NCBI RefSeq assembly: GCF_019565455.1
Contig: NZ_CP067377.1
Coordinates: forward strand, 1,116,001-1,180,000
Direction: 5' to 3'
Length of the DNA stretch: 64,000 bases
Origin: Flavobacterium oreochromis
GTDB taxonomy: Bacteria; Bacteroidota; Bacteroidia; Flavobacteriales; Flavobacteriaceae
How positions within the stretch are numbered: the stretch's first letter is position 1; each line of letters starts with the position of its first letter. This document shows, piece after piece, positions 29,141 to 40,147 of the stretch. Below the pieces are notes generated by a model. It made no database searches. It had not been told where the DNA came from and saw only the letters and a list, made by a program, of their open reading frames with translations. Made by a program: the position numbers and the translations under genes.

Positions 29141-32100
29141 GTGAGAGAACCGTCCAATAAATATCTTATTTCAGCTCTTTTAATTGGGGTAATTTTTCAT
29201 GGGAGTGCAATATTTTTCACTTTAGAGAATACCTATGATGCACTAATTCACCTTTTTTTGGTAACCACTATGCACAAAATTGGTTTGAACCTTGGAATTA
29301 TAGTTGGTATACAGGTTTTAATGTAATGAGTTATCCTCCATTAGTTCATCAATGTATCGGGTTACTTTCTTTTGTATTAGACTTAAAATTTAGCTTATTC
29401 TTAATTGCTATTGTAGGTGTAGTATTATTTATTACTGGTGTTTATAGATTTTCATTACTTATATCCAATAATAGATTTGTGGCTGGATACGCATCAATAA
29501 TTGCAGTAGTTTCATCTTCTTTTGTTGAAGCTTTGCATATTTTTGGTCAACTACCGAGTATAATTGGAATTTCAATTTTAATGCACTCTTTACCTGAAAT
29601 TTATTTATACATTAGAAGAGGGCAAATTAAACATTATTTTAATGCGTTATCATTAATAGCAGTAACAGTTTGTTCACATCATGTTACTCCTATATTTGGT
29701 ATGGTTTTCTTTATAGCCCCTCTTATAGGAATGACTGTTATTGATAAAGCGCGGGAATCAACACAATCATTTGAAGAAATTAAAATTAAACTTTTTCTTA
29801 AGACACTGTTTAAATTATTAAAAAGGATTATTTTATTTTGTGTAAGTGTTATTATACTTATTATTATATGTATTTTACCTTATTGGATAAATTCTAAGAA
29901 GAATCCAATTACCCAAGTTCCAATTCCTCACGGAAGTCGAGATAACTTTATTGAAGTTACTTCGTCAGGATTAGTCTTTTTGTAATACCTTGGGGTATAT
30001 TATTGTTTGTTTTACCTTATGTTTTTTACAGATTCTATTCAAAACGATATTTGTTTTTTGGATTTTCACTAGCAATGCTTAGTTTACTAGGGACAGGTGG
30101 TACAACTCCTTTACCAATTAAAATTTTAGGTGCTAACGCATTTAATATTTTAACACTAGACCGATTTACATTTTGGGCAAGTATTATGTGTTTGCCTATG
30201 TTTGGTGAATTTATATATAGACTAATTGAAGGAGATCTTAAAAAAGCTATACAAAATAAATATGGTAGTGTATACCATAAATTTATTATAGGTTTATATG
30301 CTGGTGGTATCATTTTTTTAGCAATTTTTACCATTACATTAAGTAATTTAAGACCCTTACAGCCTAAAAAAATTGACATGCAGCCCATTGTAAATTTTTT
30401 AAATCAAGATCAACATGATCAATGGCGATTTTTACCATTAGGCTTCGGTGATCAAATGGCTTATTTGTCAACCTTAACGAGAGCAATGACTGTTGATGGA
30501 AACTATCATTCTGCAAGACGTCTTCCAGAATTAACCTCTAGAGCAGTAGAACGTTTAGAAAACTCTAAATTTAGAGGTTTGGAAGGTATTGGTTCTTTGC
30601 AACAATTTCTTACTGTTCCAGAAAAATATAATCTAAAATATATATTTTCAAATGATAAATTTTATGATCCCATACTTTATTACTGTGGTTGGCATAGAAT
30701 AGGTTTATTAGAAAATGGAATTATGGTATGGGAGAAAATAAGCGTAAAACCCCTCTCAAAAATTTTACCTAAAGATGATATTCCTAATTATTTAAAACTA
30801 ATGTGGGGTATTATACCTATGATTACTATCATTATTGCTTTTGTGCTAAACATACAAATGATATGGATACAAGCTTTAAAAACGAATAATAAGAGTTTAA
30901 CAAATTTTAAGGAGTATAAATTACATTATAATGTATTTAATAAAAAGTTAGTATCTATCCTGCACTATTGGGGAATTTTACTTTCCTTAATCATTTTAAT
31001 TAGTTTATACTTGTTATATAGAGATATAGGTAAACAATTGAGTCCTCAAAATGTGGTTAAATCATATTATAATGATCTAGATCATAAAGATTTTAGAGCA
31101 GCATATAATTTAACACTTCCTAAAAAAGGATATCCATTTTCACAGTTTATGCTTGAAATTTCTGTAAGAGATGGTATTATAAATTCATATGCAAAACTAG
31201 ATTCTATAGCAGTTAATACAGTATTTACAGGACCTAAAAATGCTAAAGTTATTGCACAAACAAAATGGGTTACTCCTTTAAAAATGATTTATAAAACATT
31301 TATTCATTTTGTGAATAAAAAAAATGGAAAGTGGTATATAATCCCCGAAAATAAAGATACAGATATACCTCCTGATGAACTTTTTAGTACTAATCAAACA
31401 GAATTTTATAAACAAGGACGAAGAAGAATAACAACTCAACAAACCTATCACGAAGATGTTTTAAGACAACCTGACCTAGAAATAATTTCAGCTTCACTTA
31501 TAGAAAGAAATAACCGATTTGAGATTATAGGAAAACTTCAAAATATTGATAATGTTCCAGCCGATGTTATTTTAAAAGCAGACCTATATGATCATGAGGA
31601 GATTATGGTTGCTTCTTTTAATTCAAAATACACTATAAAACATAAATTAAATCCTAAAGAAACTACTCCTTTTAAAATAGAATTTGAAGAAATTGCTTGG
31701 CTAAAAAATACAGACGTTAAACCTAAAACTTTTAATCCGGATCAATTTTCACCAAAATATTTTAAATCAAAACCAGTTAGTTTTAATCTACATGGAGAAG
31801 GGAATGTTGTTACTACTGATTTATATAATTCTGTAGCATTAAATGATTTAGAAAAAGAAAAAGGAAGAATAAAAGGATCTCTTTTTAACTTTGGAACACA
31901 GGAAGTTACAATTTCGGAATTAATCATTTCGTATTATAATGATAAAAAAGAACTCATTTATGTAGATCACAATTTTATAAATGAAGGTATACGTATTCAA
32001 AGAAAACAATATTTTGATTATAAATTATTAGATTTAACTAAGATAAAAATTATTAACTCAAATATTAAAAACTGTTTTATAAATGGTATCTCAAATCAAT

Positions 32101-32228
32101 CTATTGCTCGATCCGTTTTTGAAAAAAATAATGGAAATGAATTAAATCAACTGCAGAAAATAGAAGGAAAAGGATTTTCGTTTATTAAAATTAATTTTAA
32201 TAACTTTATTGGTAATCCAAGGTTATGA
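29141..32228 (+). pseudogene. PTPS-related multi-pass membrane protein (GT-C-like), two frameshifts
   Basis: A very large inner-membrane protein of about 1029 residues. The N-terminal half has a dozen or so hydrophobic segments and the family mark HxHFF-x-H-YA-x-NWFEPW ... GFNVMSYPPLVHQ, known from the '6-pyruvoyl-tetrahydropterin synthase related' membrane family, which resembles GT-C glycosyltransferases that take sugar from lipid phosphates. The C-terminal half (from about residue 650) is soluble and beta-rich. Frames break in seven T at 29253-29259 and five T at 29977-29981; adding one T at each restores the protein. The likely start is GTG at 29141. Its putative sugar donor is made by the divergent REC-GT2 enzyme. 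Downstream genes overlap, so it leads an operon. Confidence 0.75.
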
Positions 32229-33442
32229 AACAAAAAAAAAATATTCTTGTTTTCATTATTTTCGTCCTATTTTGTGGGTTTACTAATTGGTATAATACCA
32301 CTAAAAAATATTTATGTCTTAATCCAATAATAAAAAGTGAAGCAGGTAAGAAGCTTTATTTTCAATTTATAGCTCCTGATAATAGTCAACTTTTTATTAA
32401 CCATTCATATGGAAAAACAATTTTATCTGGAAAGAAAAAAGGTCATTTATTACATTTTGAAATACCAGAAATTTACACAAAAAAAACAGGAAATATTTCA
32501 TGGTTTCTTATACATGATGAAGTTGTACTCTTAAAAGGAAATACTGAAATTTACCCTTCTATTATTTCTCAAAAACCTTTAGAATCTTATTTAGGTCCTC
32601 CAAGTACTTTAGCAGGACCTCCTCATTTTGTAATGTTTGTTACAATACCCTCTGATATTTATGATAATCCTTTACCAACAAATACAAGCGTAAATTATAA
32701 AGAAAATTTCTTTGATAATATTCAAAATAATATAGTGCTAACAAAGAACTTGATAGCTTGGAAAAATATATTTGCACCAACAAAGTCCGGTAAGATATTT
32801 TTATCAGCTATGGTTAAAACATCTATATCAAAAGAATTTGAAGCTATTATATTTCCAAATATTCCAACTAACTTTTTAATAAATTATTCAAGAAGACATT
32901 CTTTTGCCGATGGAAATCAAATAACAAGTTTATATACAAGTATAATAAAAGATAAGTATGGAAATTTAATTAGTGATGCTACACAAGTGAATTTTTTGAT
33001 ATCTAGTCAAAACGGGACATACCTTACTACACAAGGAAATACCTTAAATGGCATTGCTACAGCTCAAATATTACATCCTGACCATAAAGAAAACTACAAA
33101 ATAAAAGCTTTTGTAGATGGTATGGCAGAAAGTAATGTTATTAATATTAATTATAAGGAAATTACAGCAGAGATACCTTATAGTTTTATTCGTAATCGAT
33201 ACTTACAAGTAGGACCTATAAAAAGTTACATGCATCAATTAATTCCTGATGGAATTACCGTTACAGTTAAAGTATATAGAAAAAATAAGTTAGTTGCAGA
33301 AATTATAGAAAATACTTTTAAAGGTATTAGTAATTTTAATTTCCAAGAAGAGGAATTTAGGCCTGATGCCTATTCATTTGAGATATCCGTTTTAGGGAAG
33401 ACAATAAAAACACAGAAAATTTTATATGCCAATTATAAATAA
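32225..33442 (+). CDS. Exported protein with Ig-like (invasin-type) domain
   Basis: A 405-residue protein with an N-terminal hydrophobic anchor or signal (residues 6-20) and beta-rich domains. Residues about 235-310 fit a bacterial Ig-like domain (SLYTSIIKDKYGNLISDATQVNFLI ... NGIATAQI). No enzymatic motif was seen. The start overlaps the previous stop by 4 bp, and its end overlaps the GH5-like gene by 17 bp, so the three are translated together. A periplasmic structural or scaffolding part of a polysaccharide machine is a reasonable inference. Confidence 0.65.
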   Translation: MKQKKNILVFIIFVLFCGFTNWYNTTKKYLCLNPIIKSEAGKKLYFQFIAPDNSQLFINHSYGKTILSGKKKGHLLHFEIPEIYTKKTGNISWFLIHDEVVLLKGNTEIYPSIISQKPLESYLGPPSTLAGPPHFVMFVTIPSDIYDNPLPTNTSVNYKENFFDNIQNNIVLTKNLIAWKNIFAPTKSGKIFLSAMVKTSISKEFEAIIFPNIPTNFLINYSRRHSFADGNQITSLYTSIIKDKYGNLISDATQVNFLISSQNGTYLTTQGNTLNGIATAQILHPDHKENYKIKAFVDGMAESNVININYKEITAEIPYSFIRNRYLQVGPIKSYMHQLIPDGITVTVKVYRKNKLVAEIIENTFKGISNFNFQEEEFRPDAYSFEISVLGKTIKTQKILYANYK

Positions 33443-34977
33443 TAAAAATAGTTATCGTTTCATTTTAATAAGCTCTTTTATTTTGCTCAACTTATTAATA
33501 TTATATGGATTAAGTTCTATAATTGCCTTTATGAATTCAGGGGCAGACAGGACTACTATGCTTCATTTAGATAAAGAACCTATAAATACTTACCTTCCCA
33601 AAGTTACATGGGAAAAAAATGAAAATGAAGGTAGAGAAATAGAACCTCAAACGGTTAAGAAAATAGAAAAACATTATTTATTTTCATGGTATGTACGGAA
33701 TAACGCTTTAAATAAAAATAGAAAAGAAGGATTAGCTGATTATTTTACTCAAAATAGTTACAATCAATTGATTAAAGTAGTAAGCGAAAATAGATCCCAA
33801 AAGATTACAGTAGATAATACTACTTTAAAACATAATTTAAAATTAGAATTTTATAGCGAAGATGGACAGCAAGTTGTTATAACAGATAAAAATGTTGTTG
33901 AATTTCAAAATGTTTATCAGAATGATAAATTTATTGCTTCAGTTAAAGATACCTCTTTGTATAAAGTGATCTTATTATTAGAAGATGGTTACTGGAGAGT
34001 CAGGCATTTACTAAAAATGAAGAAAGAGCCAGAAAATAAAATTCTAAAAGAGAACGGAATTTTTACTATTCAAAATAAAAAGATTTATAAATCAGGAATC
34101 CCTTTTAAAATAAAAGGGATTAACTACTATCCTAAAGATTCTCCTTGGGATATGTACGGAAAAAAATATGATTCTATAGCTATTAAAAAAGACTTTAAAA
34201 TTATAAAAAATGCTAATTTGAATACAATTAGAATTTTTGTTCCATATGAAGATTTTGGAAAAGCAGAAATAAAAAAAGATAGATTAGATAGGTTAAAACA
34301 AATTATAAAAATTGCAAAAAGCAATAATTTATTTGTAATTGTAACCTTATTTGATTTTTATACTGATTATTCCGTTGAAAGCTGGACATTAACCCATCGT
34401 CATGCTGAAAAAATTATTATGGAATGTATTGAATTTGAAAATATTCTGGCTTGGGATATAAAAAATGAACCTAATTTAGATTTTGAGAATAGAAAAAAAC
34501 AAAATGTTATCCCTTGGTTAGAAAATATGATTGATCTAATAAAAGAATTAGATACAAAACATTTGGTAACAATTGGTTATTCTAATAGAGAGTCTGCAGA
34601 AATACTTAAAAATAAAGTAGATTTTATTTCCTTTCATTATTATGATAATCCTAGTAATTTTTTAAAAACGTATCATGGATTAGTAAAAGCAGTTAACAAA
34701 CCTGTAATATTGGAGGAATTTGGATTATCATCAAATAAAAATTTTTGGAACTGGTTTGGTAATTCTAAAGAAAATCAGGCAAAATATCATAAAGAAATGC
34801 AAGAATATTTTAAGGGGAACGATATTTCATTTATTTCTTGGACTCTTTATGATTTTTCTACTGTGCCTGATTTTATTTTTTGGGAATAAGTTTTGGATAG
34901 AAAATAAACAAAAAAACTTTGGTTTTATTGATAAAAGTGGTAAAAAGAAACCTTCTTTTTTATTCCTATCACATTAA
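33426..34977 (+). pseudogene. Membrane-anchored GH5-like glycoside hydrolase, frameshifted near the end
   Basis: An N-terminal membrane segment (about 10-37) precedes a spacer domain (to about 205) and a TIM-barrel of the cellulase (GH5) superfamily: IKGINYYP at the start, acid/base Glu in DIKNEPN (about 348), His-Tyr in FHYYD and nucleophile Glu in VILEEFG (about 430). The frame breaks in six T at 34876-34881; five T extend it through FGNKFW to FGFIDKSGKKKPS, the usual C-terminal part of the barrel. Hydrolases of this kind often trim or release polymer during exopolysaccharide secretion. It overlaps the Ig-like gene and ends 5 bp from a convergent GT4 gene. Confidence 0.8.
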
Positions 34978-34982
34978 ATTTT

Positions 34983-36158
34983 TTATACAGTATTAATTAA
35001 TTGGTTTATTTCATATAAATATTTATCAGCTATTTTATCCATTGTTAAAGTACTAGCTACCTTATAATTATTGTATGCTAGTTCTTTTCGATAGTTATCA
35101 TCTTTTAAAATTTTATGGATCGCTTTTGTGAGTGATTCAACAGACTCTGATTCAAAAAACTCTCCTTTATACCCTTCTTCTTCTATAAGTAAAGCTAAAT
35201 CTCCTAAATTAGGCAATACAACAGCTTTACCATAACTTCCGGCTTGATGTAATACTCCTGAACTACCAGTAGTTGATGTATAAGGAAAAACAACTACAGT
35301 ACTTTCTGTAAAAATTTTTTCTACATCATTTTCCTGAACATAACCTGTAAAAATTAGGCCTTTTATATCTGAATATTTTTTTTGAATATTTTCAAGATAT
35401 CCTGGTGTATTAGGACTGTTAGTACCCGCAATTACGACTTCTATGGGGTCATTATAGATTTTTCTAATTTCTTGTAGAGCTTCAATTAAAATTTCAACTT
35501 TTTTATAGGTTCCAAATTTTCCAAAAGCCATTATTTTTCTTGGTCCTGACGGTAAATCAAAATTAGGTTTAGAGATAGTTTCAAATGAACCATGAGGGAT
35601 TAAAATTACATTATTTACCTTATATTTAGATTTTAAGATTTCAACATATTTATTTATAGTAACAGAAACCTTATTTGATTTTAAAATAAAAAAAGTTAAA
35701 CTACTTCCTATGGCGTTATAAATATTTTGCATCAATTTGTTTTTTGTAAAACCAGCAGTGTCTAAATCTACTTGTTCTAAGATATTATGCATTAATACCA
35801 TTGTTTTAAATCCTAATATTCGTAAAATAAAAGGTAATAATAATCCTAATGCAGCAGGTATTTTCTTATCGCCAAACTTTACAAATTGGAGGTTAAATAA
35901 AATAGCATCAGGTTTACTAGTTATAACAGCTTTACAAATAGTAAAAATAATTTTGTAACTATTAAATGACCAACATTCATTGACTTTTACTTTTTCATAA
36001 TGATCAAAATCAAGCTGTTTAGCTTCATTGGTCTTATCACACATCAAGATTAGTTCAGAAACTTCCTCTTTTTGAACAAAATTTTTCACTAAATGATAGC
36101 CATATTCGTTAAGCGTAACTTTACTAGGAGGAAAAGATGTTATAACTGCTAGTTTCAT
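34983..36158 (-). CDS. GT4-family glycosyltransferase
   Basis: A cytoplasmic GT-B fold enzyme of 391 residues. The N-terminal half starts with MKLAVITSFPPSKVTLNEYGYHL; the C-terminal half has the GT4 donor-site pattern GKFGTYKKVEILIEAL, FTGYVQENDVEKIF and the Glu-x7-Glu-like region around YTSTTGSSGVLHQAGSYGKAVV. Such enzymes add a sugar from an NDP-sugar to a lipid-linked or growing glycan. The stretch between the GT4 and flippase genes is only 48 bp, so they are likely one minus-strand operon with the STAS-like gene. Confidence 0.85.
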   Translation of the reverse strand: MKLAVITSFPPSKVTLNEYGYHLVKNFVQKEEVSELILMCDKTNEAKQLDFDHYEKVKVNECWSFNSYKIIFTICKAVITSKPDAILFNLQFVKFGDKKIPAALGLLLPFILRILGFKTMVLMHNILEQVDLDTAGFTKNKLMQNIYNAIGSSLTFFILKSNKVSVTINKYVEILKSKYKVNNVILIPHGSFETISKPNFDLPSGPRKIMAFGKFGTYKKVEILIEALQEIRKIYNDPIEVVIAGTNSPNTPGYLENIQKKYSDIKGLIFTGYVQENDVEKIFTESTVVVFPYTSTTGSSGVLHQAGSYGKAVVLPNLGDLALLIEEEGYKGEFFESESVESLTKAIHKILKDDNYRKELAYNNYKVASTLTMDKIADKYLYEINQLINTV

Positions 36159-36206
36159 AGTTTGTTTTACTTTAGTTTTTAATCACTTTGTGTTAATAAA
36201 AAATAT

Positions 36207-37498
36207 TTATATATTATTTGATTTAATGACTTTAAATTTAACACTAACTAATGAATAAATCACTTGAAATAATAGTAAAAAAAGCATAGTAACTATCTGA
36301 ACATGGACAACTTGATTTAGAGATTGATGGTAAAAAGTAATTAATATAACTTGAATACATCCAAAAAAAGCCGAAATAAAAACAGGTATATAATTATTTA
36401 TGGATAAATAGTAATATGTTAAAAGATTTGCAATAACAAAAATCGTAGTAGCTAGGGCATATTTCCATAAGATAGAAGCGATTACTAAATATTTTTGTCC
36501 AAACATTATTAATAAAATTTCTTTTGAAAAAAGAGCAGAAAAAACTATGATTAAAAAGGACAATATGATTATATAAAAAACATAATTAAATAATACACCT
36601 CTTGTTTCTTTTCCTTGCTTTTTTAATAAAATTACCTTAGGTAATAAGAGCATTATAAACATCCAAGAGACGAAATAAATGACTCTACCTATTAATGCAA
36701 TTGACGAATATAATCCCGCTTCATAATTTGGAAAATAATGCTTAACTAAAATTATATCACTATTATTAATAATAATTTGAGTAAATTCATAAAAAGCAGT
36801 TATTATAAAAAATAACCGTACTTCACAAATCCAAGATGATGTTTTAGTAATCTGAAAATATTTTTTTAATTCAATTTTTTTGTAAGGGAATAAACCACAA
36901 ATTATTGATATAAAAATACCTAATGCTACAACATTTGATATCGCTATCTCTGGAAAAGCAAATAGGAATACATAGGTAACGATTAACCTACTTAACATTT
37001 CATATAAATAGGATTTAGATAAATTATAAAAATAACTTTTACCTTGCTCTATTCCTCGTTTTACACTCATTAAAAAATAAAAAGGAATTGCAAAACCAAA
37101 AATTACAAACATCAATGCTGTTTCTGTTTGAAATAGCTCTTGTAGATTTTTTGAAAAAGAAAAAATGAAAGACCTATTATAATACCTAAAAAAATGGCAA
37201 TTTTATTAAAGAAAACGATCAAAGCATCACGGTCCCCTTCTTGTAAAGTAACCGTAAACTTAGTTGTTGCAATTTGAAAAGTCATACCTATAAATGATAA
37301 AACTAATAAAAGGGTAATTAAAATTGCCGTATCAGCAAAAATTTGAGGTCCTAGTATCCTTCCTAAAACTAAGTTATAAAAATAGTTTCCTAAATTTACA
37401 ATAAGCATCACAAACATAAAGTACCTGTCCTTACTCAATGTAAGTGATGATAAAAAGGTTTTATTTAATAATAGTGCTTTCATTATATATTTTTTCAC
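36207..37498 (-). pseudogene. Polysaccharide flippase (MOP superfamily), frameshifted
   Basis: A membrane protein with about twelve hydrophobic segments, resembling oligosaccharide flippases of the MOP/MATE group (Wzx-like). The N-terminal half ends prematurely after FLFQK; adding one A to the six at 37147-37152 continues as NLQELFQTETALMFVIFGFAIPFYFLMS and joins the rest, giving about 430 residues, a normal length. It would move a lipid-linked glycan across the inner membrane. Its start overlaps the stop of the STAS-like gene by 4 bp. Confidence 0.82.
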
Positions 37499-37797
37499 AA
37501 GTTTACTTTTCTTAAGATATGGTTAATTTTTTCATCTTTAAACATCTTTTCAATTTTTTTACTTTTTGAAAATATTTGAAAAACGACATGTTCTGCAATT
37601 GCTTTTTTATATAATGAATATAATGCTCTTACACACGTTCTATCAATTTCTTGATTTTTTTCAAATAAAATTTGAATTTGTTTAGGATGAGTTCCTATTA
37701 ATGAATTGAAATAATTTACTACAGAGCTTACATTTTGTGCCCCCATATTTCCATTTATTTCATAAACTCCTGAATTGCAAGTAATTTTAAGTGACAT
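37495..37797 (-). CDS. STAS-like domain protein
   Basis: A 100-residue protein with the size and beta-alpha pattern of STAS domains (anti-sigma-factor antagonist fold): MSLKITCNSGVYEINGNMG, a hydrophobic strand IQILFEK with a following Asp/Arg/Thr/Cys, then helices. The usual phosphoacceptor Ser is not obvious at the expected loop (EIDRTCVRAL holds Thr and Cys). It overlaps the flippase start by 4 bp, so it is the first gene of the flippase-GT4 operon. It may serve as a protein-protein switch in the pathway; this is inferred. Confidence 0.6.
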   Translation of the reverse strand: MSLKITCNSGVYEINGNMGAQNVSSVVNYFNSLIGTHPKQIQILFEKNQEIDRTCVRALYSLYKKAIAEHVVFQIFSKSKKIEKMFKDEKINHILRKVNL

Positions 37798-37871
37798 AAT
37801 TGATGATTTTAAAGTTTGATACTCCGTTTATTTTACAAATTTCTAAATAGCAAAAAAGAAAGAAACTATTT

Positions 37872-37910
37872 TTCGACGAATAACGTTTTCCTTTAGTTTA
37901 AATTACGATG
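37872..37910. promoter_or_regulatory. Candidate regulator site TTCGACGAA between divergent operons
   Basis: TTCGACGAA at 37872-37880 and ACGATGAAT from 37905; TCGACGAAT and ACGATGAAT start 32 bp apart, three helical turns. The site lies between the STAS/flippase operon and the TPR/beta-barrel gene. Confidence 0.5.
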
Positions 37911-37947
37911 AATTATGATTAACTTAGTGATATAATACATTATATCT

Positions 37948-39995
37948 ATGCTAAATTTTATAAAGTATATCAGTGTTTTTATTTTTACCTGTCATTGTTT
38001 TTCACAAGAAATGGGAGTTGGTTTTAATTATCTTGAAAAAGGAGAATTTCAAAAAGCAGAAATGTTTTTTAGAGAAATACTTCAAAATGATTCACAGAAT
38101 AAAACCGCTAGGATTTGTTATGCAAGAGCTGTTGGACTTAATAACAATCCTCAAGAAGCTATGAATTTGTTTGAAAAACTTTTGATTGAATATCCTAACG
38201 ATTTTGAAATAAAATTAAATTATGCAGAATCATTATTATGGAATAAGAAATTTATAGATGGAAGAGGATATTATGAAAATTTAATTACTTTAAATTCAAA
38301 AAGTTTTCCTGCCGTTTTAGGATATGCTAATTGCTTATCTAATTTACGGGAATATGAAAAAGCATTATCATATGTAAATCAAGCATTAGAAATTTCCCAA
38401 AATAATCCAAACGGACTAATTTCAAGAAAATATATACGATTAGGTTATGCAGATCAATTATCAAAAAAAATCAAATAGGAGAGGCCTTAAAACTTTTGGA
38501 TGATAATTTAATAGATCATTCAGACGATACAGAAACACTTCTTAATAAAGCAAATTTATTGTTAATAAAAAAAGATTATTCAAATGCCAAAGCCACATAT
38601 TCTCAAATAAATAAAAATCAAAAAGATTCTATACAATCTTTTAACGGATTATCTTTAGTAAATCATTTAGACAATAATGAAAAAAAAGCATTACGTTTGG
38701 CTATTAAAGCCAAACAAAAATCAGATAAATCTTCAGATATTTCATTAAGTAATCAAACTACTGAAAGATATATACAAGCATTAATTTGGAATAAAAAATA
38801 TAAGAAAGCACAAACTGAAATTGATGATTTTAAAATAAAAACACAAAAAAATGCTCAAAGTATTGCACTTCAAGCTATGTTAAACGTTTATAAAAGTGAT
38901 TTTTTAGAGGCAATTAGTGAATATAAAAATCTTTTACTAAAAGATTCAATTTCATTTGATGGAAACTTAGGAATTGCTAATGCCTATTATGCAAATAATC
39001 AAATTGAAGAAGCTTATAAAGCAATACATAAGACATTAACCCTCTTTGAAGGTCAACAAGATGCTAATAATTTACTAAATAAATTAAAAGATAAATTTAG
39101 ACCATCTATTGAAGAAAAAATAAGTTATTCATTTGATAACAATAAGAATACCGCAATTTCTTCTTCAACAATTTTGAATTATCCTATTAATTTAAAAACT
39201 TCTTTAATAGGAAAATATAGTTATAGAAAAACAAAAAGCACTATTCATGATCAATTAGCATATTCTAATGACTTTATGGTTGGTATTAATTACGAGTTAT
39301 TACCTAAATTAAATTTAAATGCTTTAGGAGGATTAACCACGATAAATTCATTTTCACAAGATTATAATCAATTTTTAGCACAAGTTTCACTAAAGTTAAA
39401 ACCTTTTAAACTTCAAGAGGTTGAAGGAGGATATTTACGTGAAATTCAAAATTTTAATGCTGAATTAATGGATAAAAAAATTGTAAATAATCATTTGTAT
39501 ATGAATTATAGTGTTGCAACAAATTTTAATTTGGGAGGTTTCTTTCAGTATTTTAAAACAAAACAAAGTGATCGTAATAATCGAAATCTTTTATTTGCAT
39601 CAGTATATTACACAGTCTTATCAAAACCTACTATAAAAACAGGAATTAATTACCAATTTATAAGTTTTAGCGAACAAAAACCTCTTTTTTATTTTAGTCC
39701 TTTAAGATTTAATACTTATGAAGTTTTTGCAGATATAATTAAAGATGATAAATCTATTGAAACAAAAGGGATGTATTATCATTTTATTATGGCAGGAGGG
39801 ACACAATTTATAGAGGATAATAGAAACCAGCTTACTTATAGATTACAAGGTAAAATGGGGTATAAATTTAGTTCTCGTTTAAATTTACATATTTATGGAT
39901 TAAAGAGTAATATTGCATCAAGTACAGCTGCTGGGTTTACGTATACTGAAATAGGTTTAGGATTAAAGTGGTTATTTTCAAAATCTTTAAATTAA
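37948..39995 (+). pseudogene. TPR plus outer-membrane beta-barrel export protein, frameshifted
   Basis: A signal peptide (1-19) is followed by TPR repeats (about 25-380; e.g. YLEKGEFQKAEMFFREIL, YEKALSYVNQALEIS, NQIEEAYKAIHKTLTL) and a C-terminal barrel of alternating beta-strands (about 400-682) ending in an aromatic-rich GLKWLFSKSLN. The plan is that of exopolysaccharide export proteins such as PgaA, BcsC or PelB, or of YaiO-type barrels. The frame breaks in eight A at 38463-38470; nine A give 682 residues. It would form the outer-membrane exit of the polysaccharide system encoded around it. Confidence 0.8.
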
Positions 39996-39997
39996 AA

Positions 39998-40139
39998 AAA
40001 GCTGTTCAAAAAAGACATTTATTTCATTTTGTTACTTCCTTTGTTTTTTACAGATAAAAAATATATCATATTTATTATGAAATCCATCTTTAATATAGAA
40101 GTAATAAAAGACTTTTATTTGTACTTTTTGAACAGCTTT
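39998..40139. repeat. 142-bp inverted-repeat-bounded element
   Basis: Arms AAAGCTGTTCAAAAA (39998-40012) and its complement (40125-40139) bound 112 bp of AT-rich DNA. It lies between two convergent genes and may act as a terminator for both, but the large loop is unusual. A 143-bp element with related ends is at 51601. Confidence 0.55.
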
Positions 40140-40147
40140 ATTATATG

